64,000 nucleotides of DNA from Microvirga sesbaniae. GTDB lineage: Bacteria; Pseudomonadota; Alphaproteobacteria; Rhizobiales; Beijerinckiaceae. This document shows positions 17,815-26,710 of the stretch, piece by piece. The notes under the pieces are model-generated. The model worked only from the letters and a program-made list of their open reading frames with translations. It did not search any database and was not told the DNA's origin. The translations under genes and the position numbers were made by a program. Position 1 is the first letter of the stretch; each line of letters starts with the position of its first letter. The stretch covers positions 124,001 through 188,000 of the forward strand of contig NZ_JAMXFJ010000006.1 of NCBI RefSeq assembly GCF_025460805.1, in the 5' to 3' direction.

Positions 17815-18849
17815 TCACCCGCGCAGCGCAGCCTCGACGGCCTTCAGGTCGAAACCCTTGAGGCCGATCACCACCATGCGCCCGTCGCGGGTCTCGCCGG
17901 CCTTCCAGGGCCGGTCGAAGTGATGCGCGACGCGCGTGCCGACGCCCTGGACCACGAGGCGCATGGGCTTGCCGTCGACGGGCGCGAAGCCCTTGATCCG
18001 CAGCACGCCGTCAGCCTCCGCGGCGCGCTCGACGCGGGCGACGAGCGCCTCCGGGGTGGCGAATGCGCCGACCGGCACCGCGATGCTGTCGAAATCGTCG
18101 TGGTCGTGGTCGTCGGCGGTCTCGTGGTGCGAGGGGCGGGACTCAAGGTCCGCCTCCGCGGCCGCCCCGAGGCCGAGCAGGACCGTCGGGTCGACCCTGC
18201 CGTGCGCGGTCTCGATCACCTTCACGGCGCGGGGCAGGTGCTCCTCGATCTCGGCCAGGACCTTCCCCCGGTCCCCGGCGGCCATCTGGTCGGTCTTGTT
18301 GAGGATGATCAGGTCGGCGCAGAGAAGCTGGTCCTCGAACACCTCTTCCAGGGGGTTCTCGTGATCGACGGAGGAATCCGCCCGGCGCTGCGCCTCCAGG
18401 GCTTCCGGATCCTCCGCAAAGGCTCCCGAGGCCACGGCCGGCCCGTCGACCACGGCGATCACCCCGTCGACCGTCACCCGGGAGCGGATGTCCGGCCAGT
18501 TGAAGGCGCGCACCAGCGGCTTGGGCAGGGCGAGGCCCGAGGTCTCGATCAGGATATGCTCGGGCGGGTTCGGCCGGTCGAGCAGGGTGTTCAGGGCCGG
18601 GACGAAATCGTCCGCCACCGTGCAGCACAGGCAGCCGTTGGGCAGTTCGACGATGTCCTCTTTCGTGCAGCCCTCGATGCCGCAGCCTTCGATGAAGGAG
18701 CCGTCGAAGCCGAGGTCGCCGAACTCGTTGACGAGAACCGCGATGCGGCGTCCGCCCGCATTCTCGAGGAGGTGGCGCACCAGGGTGGTTTTGCCGGCAC
18801 CGAGGAATCCGGTGACGATGGTGCAGGGGATCTTGCTGAGATCGCTCAT
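17815..18849 (-). CDS. cobW: CobW GTPase, cobalt metallochaperone of the COG0523 family
   Basis: 344 residues. G-domain motif GFLGAGKTT (about 14-22), metal-binding PNGCLCC (about 72-78), and NKTD, then an acidic/histidine stretch HDHDDFD before the CobW C-terminal domain. Known as a GTP-dependent protein that binds Co(II) and probably delivers it to the CobNST chelatase, which fits its position one nt upstream of cobN. Cytoplasmic. Confidence 0.96.
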   Translation of the reverse strand: MSDLSKIPCTIVTGFLGAGKTTLVRHLLENAGGRRIAVLVNEFGDLGFDGSFIEGCGIEGCTKEDIVELPNGCLCCTVADDFVPALNTLLDRPNPPEHILIETSGLALPKPLVRAFNWPDIRSRVTVDGVIAVVDGPAVASGAFAEDPEALEAQRRADSSVDHENPLEEVFEDQLLCADLIILNKTDQMAAGDRGKVLAEIEEHLPRAVKVIETAHGRVDPTVLLGLGAAAEADLESRPSHHETADDHDHDDFDSIAVPVGAFATPEALVARVERAAEADGVLRIKGFAPVDGKPMRLVVQGVGTRVAHHFDRPWKAGETRDGRMVVIGLKGFDLKAVEAALRG

Positions 18850-18874
18850 CGGTTGAGCCTTTCGGCGGCCTCGG

Positions 18875-19270
18875 TCAGGCCGCGCTGCTGGTCTTGATCG
18901 GGGGGATGCGGGCGACGACGCCCTTGCGGAAGGCCTCGGGCCGCTCGCGCCACGGCACGAGGCCGTCGGACGTGGCCGCGTAGCGCCGCACGCCGTCGAG
19001 GATCGTCTCGACGGAGGTCTCGGCGTTCAGGTCGCCGTAGATGTAGGTCCAGCGTCCGGGAGCCGAGACGGCGATCGTGCAGGGGCGCTTGCACACGGAC
19101 AGGCACTCGACCGCCTCCACGCGCACCTTGGGCGCATCGGGCCGGGCGAGCGCCTCCGCGAGGGCCCGGTGCAGCACGGCGCCGGGCCGGAGCGCCTTGT
19201 CGTCCGGGCCACCCGCCTCGCGGCAGGTGACGCAGACGTGCAGGCAGATCTCCTCATGAGACGAGGTCAT
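18875..19270 (-). CDS. DUF1636 protein, probable [2Fe-2S] ferredoxin-like small protein
   Basis: 131 residues. Four cysteines in the thioredoxin-like ferredoxin pattern: CVTC near the N-terminus and CLSVCKRPC around residue 56. DUF1636 genes recur with cobW and hupE in B12-controlled operons of alphaproteobacteria; an electron-transfer or metal-binding role is inferred, not shown. Starts 4 nt after the hupE stop and ends 25 nt before cobW. Confidence 0.85.
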   Translation of the reverse strand: MTSSHEEICLHVCVTCREAGGPDDKALRPGAVLHRALAEALARPDAPKVRVEAVECLSVCKRPCTIAVSAPGRWTYIYGDLNAETSVETILDGVRRYAATSDGLVPWRERPEAFRKGVVARIPPIKTSSAA

Positions 19271-19274
19271 GGCG

Positions 19275-19955
19275 TCAGGCGGCGGTCGTCAGGGCGAGGG
19301 CGAAGGTCGCCGCCCCGGCGAGGGCGACCGCCAGGCCGGCGAGGCGCAGCCGCAGCGAAGGAGCCTGGAACGGAGCCTGGAGCGGACCCTGGAGCGAACC
19401 CTTGGCGAAGCGCCGGGCCGCGAAGGCGATCCCGGTCGTGAGCGCCGTCTGGACCACGACGAGGCCGGCCAGATAGGCGACGAGCGGGGTCGATTCCGCC
19501 CCGACGATCGATTCGCCCAGGGCGTAGCCGTGCACGGCGCCCCCGATGGCGAAGAGGGCGGCGATCGCCGCATAGGGGAGCGTGGCGCGCACGGTGGCGG
19601 CGATGCCGATGACCACGACGCTCAGCGCCACGAGCAGCTCGGCATGGGGCAGGTCGGCGCTCGCCAGGTGCAGGCCGATCCCGGCCGCCATGGCGACGAT
19701 CCAGAAGGCCGGCAGGGTGAGGCCGCGGGCGAAGCGCGACGAGACCAGGCCGACGCCCACGAGGGCGGCGAGGTGGTCGAGACCGATGACCGGATGGGCG
19801 AGGCCCGAGAGCAGGCCCTGGGCGAAGGTGGACGGCAGCTGGCCGCCCATGGCGTGATGGGCGAGGGCGGGCGTCGCGGCCACGAGGCCGGCGAGCGTCA
19901 GGGCGGCGAATCGGGTGTTGGCGAACCGGGTCTTGGGCATAAGGCGTGCGGTCAT
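19275..19955 (-). CDS. hupE: HupE/UreJ family transporter, likely cobalt importer
   Basis: 226 residues, integral membrane. Signal-like N-terminus ending ATPALAHH, then the HupE/UreJ motif HPVIGLDHLAALVGVG and five or so further membrane segments. Family members transport nickel or cobalt; being first behind a cobalamin riboswitch and in front of cobW-cobN argues for cobalt. ATG 19955 follows GGAGAGAACG. A cytoplasmic loop near the C-terminus contains a degenerate 12-bp tandem repeat (about 19365-19405; GPLQAPFQAP). Confidence 0.9.
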   Translation of the reverse strand: MTARLMPKTRFANTRFAALTLAGLVAATPALAHHAMGGQLPSTFAQGLLSGLAHPVIGLDHLAALVGVGLVSSRFARGLTLPAFWIVAMAAGIGLHLASADLPHAELLVALSVVVIGIAATVRATLPYAAIAALFAIGGAVHGYALGESIVGAESTPLVAYLAGLVVVQTALTTGIAFAARRFAKGSLQGPLQAPFQAPSLRLRLAGLAVALAGAATFALALTTAA

Positions 19956-20088
19956 CGTTCTCTCCGTCGGGAGACTCAATTCAGGTCGAGTCTGTTGCGC
20001 TTCCACGGACGGAACCGAACGACGGAAACGTCATTCGACTACGGTCACCGTCGGCACACCCCGTCCGACAGACCCGATAGAAGCAAAG

Positions 20089-20275
20089 GCTGACGGCAGG
20101 TCTCCTGGCTCGCGGGTCGATGCTTTGCGCCGCCTTCCCGGGACGATGAGGCCCAGTGGCATGTGGAGCGAAGGCTCGCCGCTTACAGTTGCGGGGGCAG
20201 CCGCGGTGTCTCACCGCATTCCCTTTTCACCCCGTTGCCGGGGCACCGTCCCGCCCAGGCTTACCGGGGCCAGGG
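20089..20275 (-). promoter_or_regulatory. Adenosylcobalamin riboswitch upstream of the hupE-cobW-cobN operon
   Basis: Read on the minus strand it has the class's conserved parts in order: GGTGCCCCGGCAACGGGG, GGGAATGCGGTG, GCTGCCCCCGCAACTGTAAG, TGCCACTGGG (20151-20160 region), and the B12 box AGCCAGGAGACCTGCC at about 20094-20110. About 130 nt separate it from the hupE ATG, room for an expression platform. By known function it should repress the eight-gene operon when adenosylcobalamin is abundant. Confidence 0.95.
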
Positions 20276-20370
20276 CCATCTTTCAAGCCTCGGCGTTGCG
20301 GATGGCCCGGCCTTGAATTCCCGGCCGGGTCTGTTCATGGTGCGGCCCGCTCGGGCGAAGGCGGGATCGG

Positions 20371-20421
20371 ATGACCCAGGACATCGGGATGAGCAAGGAC
20401 ATCGGGATGACCAAGGACGAC
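20371..20421. repeat. Degenerate 18-bp tandem repeat at the 5' end of cobO
   Basis: Three head-to-tail units with the form atgascmaggacatcggg, each starting with an ATG, encode MTQDIG, MSKDIG and MTKDDE. The result is three possible starts in the same frame. Confidence 0.75.
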
Positions 20422-21012
20422 GAGGCGCGCCACCGCGCCAAGATGATCAAGCGCAAGGAGGTCCAGGACCGGGAGGTCGCCTCGAAGACGGTCGAGAAGG
20501 GGCTCCTGATCGTCCATACCGGTCCCGGCAAGGGCAAGTCGACGGCGGCCTTCGGGCTCATGCTGCGGGCGCTCGGGCGCGGTTTCCGGGTGGGGGTGGT
20601 GCAGTTCATCAAGGGCGCCTGGGAGACCGGGGAGCGCCTGGCCCTCGACCGGTTCTCCGACCAGGTCGAATGGCACACCATGGGCGAGGGCTTCACCTGG
20701 GAGACCCAGGACCGCTCCCGCGACGTGGCCGCGGCGGCGCGCGCCTGGGACAAGGCGAAGGACCTGATGGCCCGTCCGGACCTCAGCCTCCTGGTGCTCG
20801 ACGAGCTCAACATCGCGCTGCGCTACGAGTACCTGGATCCGGCCGAGGTGGTCGAGACCCTGAAGCGGCGCCGGCCCGGTCTTCACGTGGTCGTCACCGG
20901 GCGCAACGCGAAGCCGGAGCTCATCGAGGCGGCCGACCTCGTCACCGAGATGACCCTGGTGAAGCACCACTTCGCGGCCGGCGTGAAGGCGCAGGAAGGC
21001 GTCGAGTTCTAG
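20371..21012 (+). CDS. cobO: Cob(I)yrinic acid a,c-diamide adenosyltransferase (CobO/BtuR type)
   Basis: Transfers the 5'-deoxyadenosyl group of ATP to cob(I)yrinic acid diamide. 213 residues. P-loop HTGPGKGKSTAAFG around residues 49-62, and FIKGAWETGE and LDELNIALRY typical of CobA/CobO/BtuR. Three in-frame ATGs (20371, 20389, 20407) arise from an 18-bp tandem repeat; the third (MTKDDEARH) matches the usual family start, but 20371 has the best upstream purines (AAGGCGGG). Followed directly by cobQ. Confidence 0.93.
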   Translation: MTQDIGMSKDIGMTKDDEARHRAKMIKRKEVQDREVASKTVEKGLLIVHTGPGKGKSTAAFGLMLRALGRGFRVGVVQFIKGAWETGERLALDRFSDQVEWHTMGEGFTWETQDRSRDVAAAARAWDKAKDLMARPDLSLLVLDELNIALRYEYLDPAEVVETLKRRRPGLHVVVTGRNAKPELIEAADLVTEMTLVKHHFAAGVKAQEGVEF

Positions 21013-22470
21013 ATGCGCGCTCTCATGGTGCAGGGCACCGGCTCCAACGTGGGCAAGTCCCTCCTGGTGGCGGGCCTGTGCCGGGTCTTCGCGCGCCGGG
21101 GCCTGACGGTCCGGCCGTTCAAGCCGCAGAACATGTCGAACAACGCCGCCGTCACGGCCGACGGCGGCGAGATCGGCCGCGCCCAGGCCCTGCAGGCGCG
21201 CGCCGCCGGCGTGGCGCCGAGCGTCCACATGAACCCGGTCCTGCTCAAGCCCCAGAGCGAGACCGGCTCGCAGGTGGTGGTGCAGGGCCGCGTGGTCGGC
21301 ACCGCCCGGGCGCGGGAGTACCAGTCCTGGAAGCCCCGCCTCATGGCGGCCGTCCTCGACAGCTTCGGGCGGCTCTCGGCCGAGGCCGATCTCGTCCTGG
21401 TCGAGGGCGCGGGCTCGGCCTCCGAGGTGAACCTGAGGGCCGGCGACATCGCCAATATGGGCTTCGCCCGCGCGGCCGGCGTGCCCGTGGTGCTCGTGGG
21501 CGACATCGACCGGGGCGGCGTGATCGCGAGCCTCGTGGGCACCCGGGCGGTGCTCGACGAGGCGGATGCCGCGATGATCCGCGGCTTCGTGGTCAACCGC
21601 TTCCGGGGCGACCCGTCCCTGTTCGAAAGCGGCATGGACTTCGTGGCCGGGCGCACCGGCTGGCCGGCGCTCGGCCTCGTGCCGCATTTTCCCGACGCCG
21701 CGCGCCTGCCCGCCGAGGACGGCCTCGGCCTGCGGCGCGAGGGGCGGAAGGGCGCGGTGGCGATCGCCGTCCCGGTGACGCCCTGGATCTCCAATTTCGA
21801 CGACCTCGATCCCCTGCGCGAGGAGCCCGGGGTCGAGGTGGTGCTGGTCGAGCCCGGACGCCCGCTGCCCGCGGAGGCCGCGCTCGTCCTGCTGCCCGGC
21901 TCGAAGACCACCATCGACGACCTGCTGTTCATCCGCCGGCAGGGCTGGGACGTCGATCTCAAGGCGCATGTGCGGCGGGGCGGGCGGGTGCTGGGCCTGT
22001 GCGGCGGCTACCAGATGCTCGGCCGGCGCATCGAGGATCCCTTCGGCATCGAGGGTGAGGCGGGCCGCGCGGTCGAGGGGCTGGGCCTTCTGGACGTGGC
22101 GACCACGCTCACCGCGACCAAGCGGCTCGAGGCGGTGACCGGAGCCACGCTCGCCGACGACGCGCCGCTCGCGGGCTACGAGATGCATCTGGGCGAGACG
22201 GCGGGCCCGGATGCGGCGTCGCGCCCCTTCGCCCGGCTGGCGGGCGGGCGGCCGGACGGCGCCGTCTCGGCGGACGGCCTCGTGACCGGCACCTATGTCC
22301 ACGGCCTGTTCGCGGATGACCGCCAGCGGGCGCGGTGGCTCGCCCTGCTCGGGGCCGAGCCGAGCGATCTCGCCTATGAGCCCCTCGTGGACGACATCCT
22401 CGACCGCTTCGCCGACCACCTGGAGACCCATCTCGACTGCGACCGGCTCCTCGCCCTCAGCGCGCGATGA
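21013..22470 (+). CDS. cobQ: Cobyric acid synthase (glutamine-hydrolysing)
   Basis: Amidates the b, d, e and g side chains of adenosylcobyrinic acid a,c-diamide. 485 residues. N-terminal P-loop-like [15 protein letters not shown], then [10 protein letters not shown]; the C-terminal amidotransferase domain has [11 protein letters not shown] with the nucleophilic cysteine and a later YVHGLF histidine. ATG begins at the base after the cobO stop, so the pair is coupled. The 3' end overlaps cobD tail to tail by 14 bp. Confidence 0.97.
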   Translation: MRALMVQGTGSNVGKSLLVAGLCRVFARRGLTVRPFKPQNMSNNAAVTADGGEIGRAQALQARAAGVAPSVHMNPVLLKPQSETGSQVVVQGRVVGTARAREYQSWKPRLMAAVLDSFGRLSAEADLVLVEGAGSASEVNLRAGDIANMGFARAAGVPVVLVGDIDRGGVIASLVGTRAVLDEADAAMIRGFVVNRFRGDPSLFESGMDFVAGRTGWPALGLVPHFPDAARLPAEDGLGLRREGRKGAVAIAVPVTPWISNFDDLDPLREEPGVEVVLVEPGRPLPAEAALVLLPGSKTTIDDLLFIRRQGWDVDLKAHVRRGGRVLGLCGGYQMLGRRIEDPFGIEGEAGRAVEGLGLLDVATTLTATKRLEAVTGATLADDAPLAGYEMHLGETAGPDAASRPFARLAGGRPDGAVSADGLVTGTYVHGLFADDRQRARWLALLGAEPSDLAYEPLVDDILDRFADHLETHLDCDRLLALSAR

Positions 22471-23443
22471 ACCGGGCCGCGAGGGCCATTACCACGGCGA
22501 GACCGAACAGGAGCGCGCAGGCGGTGCGGTAGAGGGCGAGGGCCCGGTCGACGTCCTCCGCCCGGGCCTCGGCGCGCCCGTCGCCCATCCAGCGGTCCTC
22601 GACCCGCACGTCGCCATACACCCGGGGGCCCGCGAGGCGCAGGCCCAGGGCCCCGGCCATGGCGGCCTCCGGCCAGCCGGCATTGGGCGAGCGGTGATGG
22701 GCGGCGTCGCGCCGGACGGCCTGCCAGGCCTTCCGGGCCGACGCGCCGGGATGGAGGGCGGCCGCCGCGATCACGAGCAGGGCCGTCAGGCGCGAGGCGG
22801 GCAGGTTCACGAGATCGTCGAACCGGGCGGCCGCCCAGCCGAAGGCCTCGTGCCGGGGCGTCCGGTGGCCGATCATGCTGTCGGCGGTATTGGTCGCCTT
22901 GTAGAGGGCGGCGCCGGGCAGCCCGCCGAGGCCGAGCCAGAAGGCCGGCGCCACGATGCCGTCGGAGAAGTTCTCGGCCAGGCTCTCGATGGCCGCGCGG
23001 GCGACCCCCGCCTCGTCCAGGCTCTGCGGGTTGCGCCCGACGATCATCGCGACCGCCCGGCGGCCCCCGTCGAGGCCGCTCTCGCGCAGACCCGTCGAGA
23101 CCGCCGCCACATGCTCGTGCAGGCTGCGCTGGGCGATCAGCGTGCCGGAGAGAAGGGCCAGGATCGCAAGGCCGATGGGGCCGAGCGGCAGAAGAGCCGC
23201 TTGGAGCATCCACGCGGCGGCTCCCGTGACGGCCAGGAGCAGCAGCAGGGCGAGAACGCCCGCGGCGCGGCGGCGGCCGAACGACCGGCCCTCCCGGTTC
23301 AGCCCCCGGTCGAGCCCCTTGATCAGATGCCCGATCCAGGTGACGGGATGGCCGATCCGCGTGTAAAGGCGGGAGGGATAGCCGAACGCCGCCTCGGCCG
23401 CGAGGGCGAGGCTCAAGGTGACGAGGCTGTCGGAGAGGATCAT
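22457..23443 (-). CDS. cobD: Adenosylcobinamide-phosphate synthase (CobD/CbiB)
   Basis: Membrane protein that attaches aminopropanol (phosphate) to cobyric acid. 328 residues with several hydrophobic segments. Signatures: [35 protein letters not shown], and [15 protein letters not shown]. Divergent from cobC with about 20 bp between starts, so their promoters overlap each other's genes. Confidence 0.95.
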   Translation of the reverse strand: MILSDSLVTLSLALAAEAAFGYPSRLYTRIGHPVTWIGHLIKGLDRGLNREGRSFGRRRAAGVLALLLLLAVTGAAAWMLQAALLPLGPIGLAILALLSGTLIAQRSLHEHVAAVSTGLRESGLDGGRRAVAMIVGRNPQSLDEAGVARAAIESLAENFSDGIVAPAFWLGLGGLPGAALYKATNTADSMIGHRTPRHEAFGWAAARFDDLVNLPASRLTALLVIAAAALHPGASARKAWQAVRRDAAHHRSPNAGWPEAAMAGALGLRLAGPRVYGDVRVEDRWMGDGRAEARAEDVDRALALYRTACALLFGLAVVMALAARFIAR

Positions 23444-23466
23444 GGGGCGATCGGTGGGTGAAGCGG

Positions 23467-24465
23467 ATGAGTGACGCGGGGATCTGGCATGGGGGCGATC
23501 TGGACGTGGCCCGGCGGCTCTTTCCGGACGCGCCCGACCCGTGGATCGACCTGTCGACGGGGATCAACCCCATAGCCTATCCGGTGCCGCCCTTGCCAGC
23601 CCGTCTGTTCGAGCGGCTGCCCACGCCCGCCGATCACGGGGATCTCGAGGCCGCCGCCGCCGAAGCCTATGGCGCGCCCGATGCCGCCATGGTGGTGGCC
23701 GCGCCGGGAACGCAGGTTCTCATCGGCCTGCTGCCGGCTCTGCGCGCCCGGTCGCGCGTCGCCATTCTCGGGCCGACCTATGCCGAGCATGCCCGGGCCT
23801 GGCGCGGGGCCGGGCATGACGTCATGGAAGTCGCCTCGCCCGACCGGGCCGGAGAGGCGGATGTCCTCGTCGTGGTGAACCCCAACAATCCCGACGGCCG
23901 CCTGCTGTCCCGGGCGCTCCTGCTCGACCAGGCCGAGCGCCTGCGGGCGCGCGGCGGCTGGCTCGTGGTCGACGAGGCCTTCGCGGATTTCGCCGCCGGC
24001 GAGACGCTCGTCCCGGTGCTCCCGGACAACGCGGTCGTCCTGCGCTCCTTCGGCAAGACCTATGGGCTCGCCGGCGTGAGGCTCGGCTTCGCGGTCGCGG
24101 CCGGCGATGCGGCCGGGACGCTGCGGCGGGTGCTGGGACCCTGGTCGGTTTCGGGCCCGGCCATGGAGGTCGGACGGCGGGCGCTGCGGGATCGTCCATG
24201 GCGGCTGGCTGCCCGGGAGGCACGGGGCCGGGATGCCCGCCGCCTCGATGCGCTCCTCGAACCCCGCTCCGAGCAGCCGCTGGCCGGGACGGTCCTCTAC
24301 CGGCTCATGAGCGGCGGACGCGCCCCGGACCTGTTCGCGCATCTCGGACGGCACGGCATCTGGGTCCGACGGTTCCCGTTCGACCCGCGCCTTCTCCGCT
24401 TCGGCCTGCCGGGCTGCGACGAGGCTTGGCGGCGTCTCGAAGCCGCGTTCGCCAGCTTTGTCTGA
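23467..24465 (+). CDS. cobC: PLP-dependent threonine-phosphate decarboxylase-like protein CobC
   Basis: Aminotransferase class I/II fold; by homology it supplies (R)-1-amino-2-propanol phosphate for CobD. 332 residues. PLP lysine lies in RSFGKTYGLAGVRLG; VVVNPNNPDGR is the cofactor-binding loop; DLSTGINP near residue 27 is family-typical. I prefer ATG 23467; an in-frame GTG at 23458 is possible. Only the PLP module is present, with no fused CobD domain. A repeat hairpin starts 11 nt after the stop. Confidence 0.93.
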   Translation: MSDAGIWHGGDLDVARRLFPDAPDPWIDLSTGINPIAYPVPPLPARLFERLPTPADHGDLEAAAAEAYGAPDAAMVVAAPGTQVLIGLLPALRARSRVAILGPTYAEHARAWRGAGHDVMEVASPDRAGEADVLVVVNPNNPDGRLLSRALLLDQAERLRARGGWLVVDEAFADFAAGETLVPVLPDNAVVLRSFGKTYGLAGVRLGFAVAAGDAAGTLRRVLGPWSVSGPAMEVGRRALRDRPWRLAAREARGRDARRLDALLEPRSEQPLAGTVLYRLMSGGRAPDLFAHLGRHGIWVRRFPFDPRLLRFGLPGCDEAWRRLEAAFASFV

Positions 24466-24475
24466 GAAGCCCACT

Positions 24476-24612
24476 AAAGCATCGGACCCAAAAGTGGACT
24501 TGCACTTTTGGGATCCATCCGATGCTTTCTTCTTGCATGAGAGCATCGGTCAGAACGGACCCAGCGGGCCGCGCCAGCGAAAACCGGATCCACTTTTCCG
24601 TCCGATGCTCTA
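24476..24612. repeat. Family B palindromic repeats, two copies
   Basis: First copy 24476-24528 is an almost perfect hairpin: agcatcgga, cccaaaagtg, a short loop, cacttttggg, tccgatgct. Second copy 24541-24612 is longer and more diverged, ending ccacttttccgtccgatgct and ctag. Placed just after cobC, the first hairpin could also act as a transcription end. Confidence 0.8.
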
Positions 24613-24621
24613 GAATCCGAG

Positions 24622-24748
24622 ACAAAGAAAAAGCCGCGTCCGATCTTTCGATCGAACCGCGGCTCGAGCCCGTGCTTAGCCCCCCAGGCACGGTAGTGTT
24701 GGAAAAATATCTTTGGTGACTGTTGTTGTGAATTGCCCCGCATCAATG
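24622..24748 (-). ncRNA. Candidate small RNA with intrinsic terminator
   Basis: On the minus strand TATAGA at 24761-24756 could be a -10 box, giving a start near 24748. The transcript would end in a stem AGCCGCG/CGCGGCT (24664-24658 with 24638-24632) with an inner CGAT/ATCG pairing, followed by TTTTTCTTTG at about 24633-24624. The AT-rich, non-repeat sequence between them has no good coding frame. The terminator is clear; the promoter and RNA are inference. Confidence 0.35.
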
Positions 24749-25044
24749 GGTTCATTCTATAGCCTCGGGCGGGCTCGAAAAGAAATAGTGGAATATACGT
24801 AATTCCAATGGTCAAGCTTACTTGCGCGACCGGTATTGCCAAGTTTTCGAAAGCAGCTTCGGAACCCCTGTCGAGATTTCGGCAGGAATGTTATTGTTCG
24901 CTCAGGCTTGGCTTTGGCTCCCGCCGGTCCGGTCGGTGTCCGTATTCCGGGCGGTGGCCCAAGCGAGTGTCGCAAGTCGGTGGCGCAAGTCGGTGCGGTC
25001 GTGGCCGCACAAGTCCGATCACGTTCGGCAGGAGCTGCGGTTCG
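24749..25044. other. Intergenic stretch, locally AT-rich
   Basis: No gene recognised. Contains the putative promoter of the minus-strand RNA candidate and, toward 25044, the upstream region of a small plus-strand membrane-protein gene, with AGGAG about 10 nt before its ATG. Confidence 0.4.
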
Positions 25045-25296
25045 ATGTCGTCCGGTCATATCGAGAGGAAGATGCTCAGGGCCTGGAACACGCCTGGACT
25101 GGCTTCGATCGGGGCGTTTCTCGGGATCGCCATGGCGACAATCCATCAGGTCCACCACGTGATCCTCGACAACCTTCCGGAGCAGAGCGCGGTGGTCCAC
25201 ATCTTCGGGGAGCTCTTCGCCGCGACGGCCTTCGGCGCCGTGGTGCTGGCCGGGATTTCCGAGGTCCGGAACCGCCTCGTGAGACTGGTGGGCTGA
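25045..25296 (+). CDS. Small membrane protein of unknown function
   Basis: 83 residues from ATG 25045 (AGGAG about ten nt upstream). Two hydrophobic segments, about residues 18-38 (SIGAFLGIAMATIHQVHHVI) and 49-70 (IFGELFAATAFGAVVLAGI), with charged ends. The frame stays open upstream to 24808, but that part is arginine/serine-rich and looks non-coding. I do not recognise the family. Confidence 0.55.
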   Translation: MSSGHIERKMLRAWNTPGLASIGAFLGIAMATIHQVHHVILDNLPEQSAVVHIFGELFAATAFGAVVLAGISEVRNRLVRLVG

Positions 25297-25306
25297 CGGG
25301 CCAGGG

Positions 25307-25753
25307 TCACGGGTCGATGTCGAGGCGCAGCCGGATCTTCTCGGCCGGCATCTCAAGGATTTCGGCCAGCTGTTGGCGGGCGTCCGCAAGAACGCTCTCC
25401 GTCAGGGCGATCAGACCCTTCGGAACGCCCGCGAGGGCGGAGGGAGGCTCCGGCGGCTGGACGTCGTCCGGCGCGTCGTCCGAACTGTCCGACAGCCCCT
25501 GAAGGTCCGCCTGGAACATGACCCCGTGGGTCTTGCCATTCGACCACATGAGCTGAACCGGCATGGTCTGCTCGAGGGCGGGAATGAGCAGTTCGAACTG
25601 CTGCGGGAGTTCGATCGCGGCCGGAAGCCAGATCCGGGCTCCCGTCGAAGAGATGTCCCGCAGCGTGCATTGAAGGTGAGGCGCTTCCCGGCCGAGGACG
25701 ATCCTTCCCTCCAGGATCGAGGGGAGACGCTCGCTCTGGCGACGATCTCGCAT
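25307..25753 (-). CDS. PilZ domain protein, probable c-di-GMP effector
   Basis: 148 residues. The PilZ ligand motif is visible: an arginine cluster RDRRQSERL at the N-terminus and DISSTG about residue 35 (consensus [D/N]xSxxG). A C-terminal acidic/proline segment (SDDAPDDVQPPEPP) and helical tail follow. ATG 25753 has GAAAGG eight nt upstream. Two GGDEF proteins in this window could supply its ligand. Confidence 0.85.
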   Translation of the reverse strand: MRDRRQSERLPSILEGRIVLGREAPHLQCTLRDISSTGARIWLPAAIELPQQFELLIPALEQTMPVQLMWSNGKTHGVMFQADLQGLSDSSDDAPDDVQPPEPPSALAGVPKGLIALTESVLADARQQLAEILEMPAEKIRLRLDIDP

Positions 25754-25956
25754 GTATGAACCTTTCGACGCACTTCTGCCGAAAATAGCACCGATCGATC
25801 GATGCAGACCAGAAATCCCGCAGATAGGCTTAAGATCGTTCAACCGGGGCGAACGGTTCTCGGGCTCGCGGTCGGTGGCCGCGAGAGCGCCCGATGCGCC
25901 CTTCCTTGAGCGGCGCGTCGTTCGGTTCGCACCACCCTTCCCACGTCATGCCTTCC

Positions 25957-26180
25957 CACGTCATGGCCGGCCTTGTGCCGGCCATCCCGATCGGAGAGGC
26001 GCCGCGTTCCCAACAATCGGGATCACCGGGACGAGCCCGGTGATGACGTGGTGTGTGTATGGCCCGGTGCGAACACCCTCCCCACGTCATGGCCGGCCTT
26101 GTGCCGGCCATCCCGATTGCTTGAAGCGCCGCGCCTCTCGCATCGAGATCACCGGGACGAGCCCGGTGATGACGTGGAGG
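25957..26180. repeat. Family A palindromic repeats, tandem pair
   Basis: Two full copies, 25957-26051 and 26083-26180, head to tail with a 31-bp spacer. Each has arms cacgtcatggccggccttgt plus gccggccatcccgat and atcgggatcaccgggacgag plus cccggtgatgacgtgg. Confidence 0.9.
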
Positions 26181-26211
26181 GGAGAGACGGCCATCCCGAT
26201 GGTCCGAGGCT

Positions 26212-26466
26212 CTAGCGCTTCAGGCGCTTCACGTTGGCCCGGACCTTCCGGCGGTATCCCTTCACGACCTTGTGGGGCGAGCCCCCCGCCGCGAGCGTCG
26301 CCGCCGCCTCCGCGAAGGCGGTGACCTTCTCGGTGACCATCAGGAGGTTTTCCGCGTGCGAGCCTTGGCCCATGGCGGCGCGGGACACGCGGGTCCAGAT
26401 CACCATCTGGGCCTCGAAGGCCAGCATCGTGGTATCCGTCGCAAGTTTCATCCAGGGTAAGAGCAT
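26212..26466 (-). CDS. Small basic hypothetical protein
   Basis: 84 residues, starting MLLPWMKLATDTTMLAFEAQ at ATG 26466. One amphipathic/hydrophobic helix with WTRVSRAAMGQ, then a helical segment, and a strongly basic tail RRKVRANVKRLKR. It resembles short phasin-like or 'hypothetical' proteins common in Methylobacterium relatives, but no function can be assigned. Confidence 0.6.
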   Translation of the reverse strand: MLLPWMKLATDTTMLAFEAQMVIWTRVSRAAMGQGSHAENLLMVTEKVTAFAEAAATLAAGGSPHKVVKGYRRKVRANVKRLKR

Positions 26467-26710
26467 CGGAGGTCCTGAAGGGTGGCAGAGTATTGGCAAC
26501 TGTGCGGCTCGCATTCGGTTCGCCGGCCGTGACAAAGAAAGACTATGCCATCGAAGTGCTGTCGGATGGTTTCATAAATGATTAGGCCTGTCCGGAATAG
26601 TGAGCGGGGATTCAGGGGGAATTTCAACGCTTCAGATTGTCAATTAACATAGGTGAATACCAGAATGGGGTTCAGCCCCATGGCTTTCAGCGTTCTCGAG
26701 GGGATGCGTA

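Noticed and set aside
24474..24842. A 122-residue minus-strand protein downstream of cobC
   Set aside because: Its second half is translated family B repeat, and an intrinsic terminator lies inside the frame.
25957..26180. Regularly spaced repeats resembling a CRISPR array
   Set aside because: Only two units per site, each unit is a long palindrome, spacers are nearly identical in different places, and no cas genes are present.
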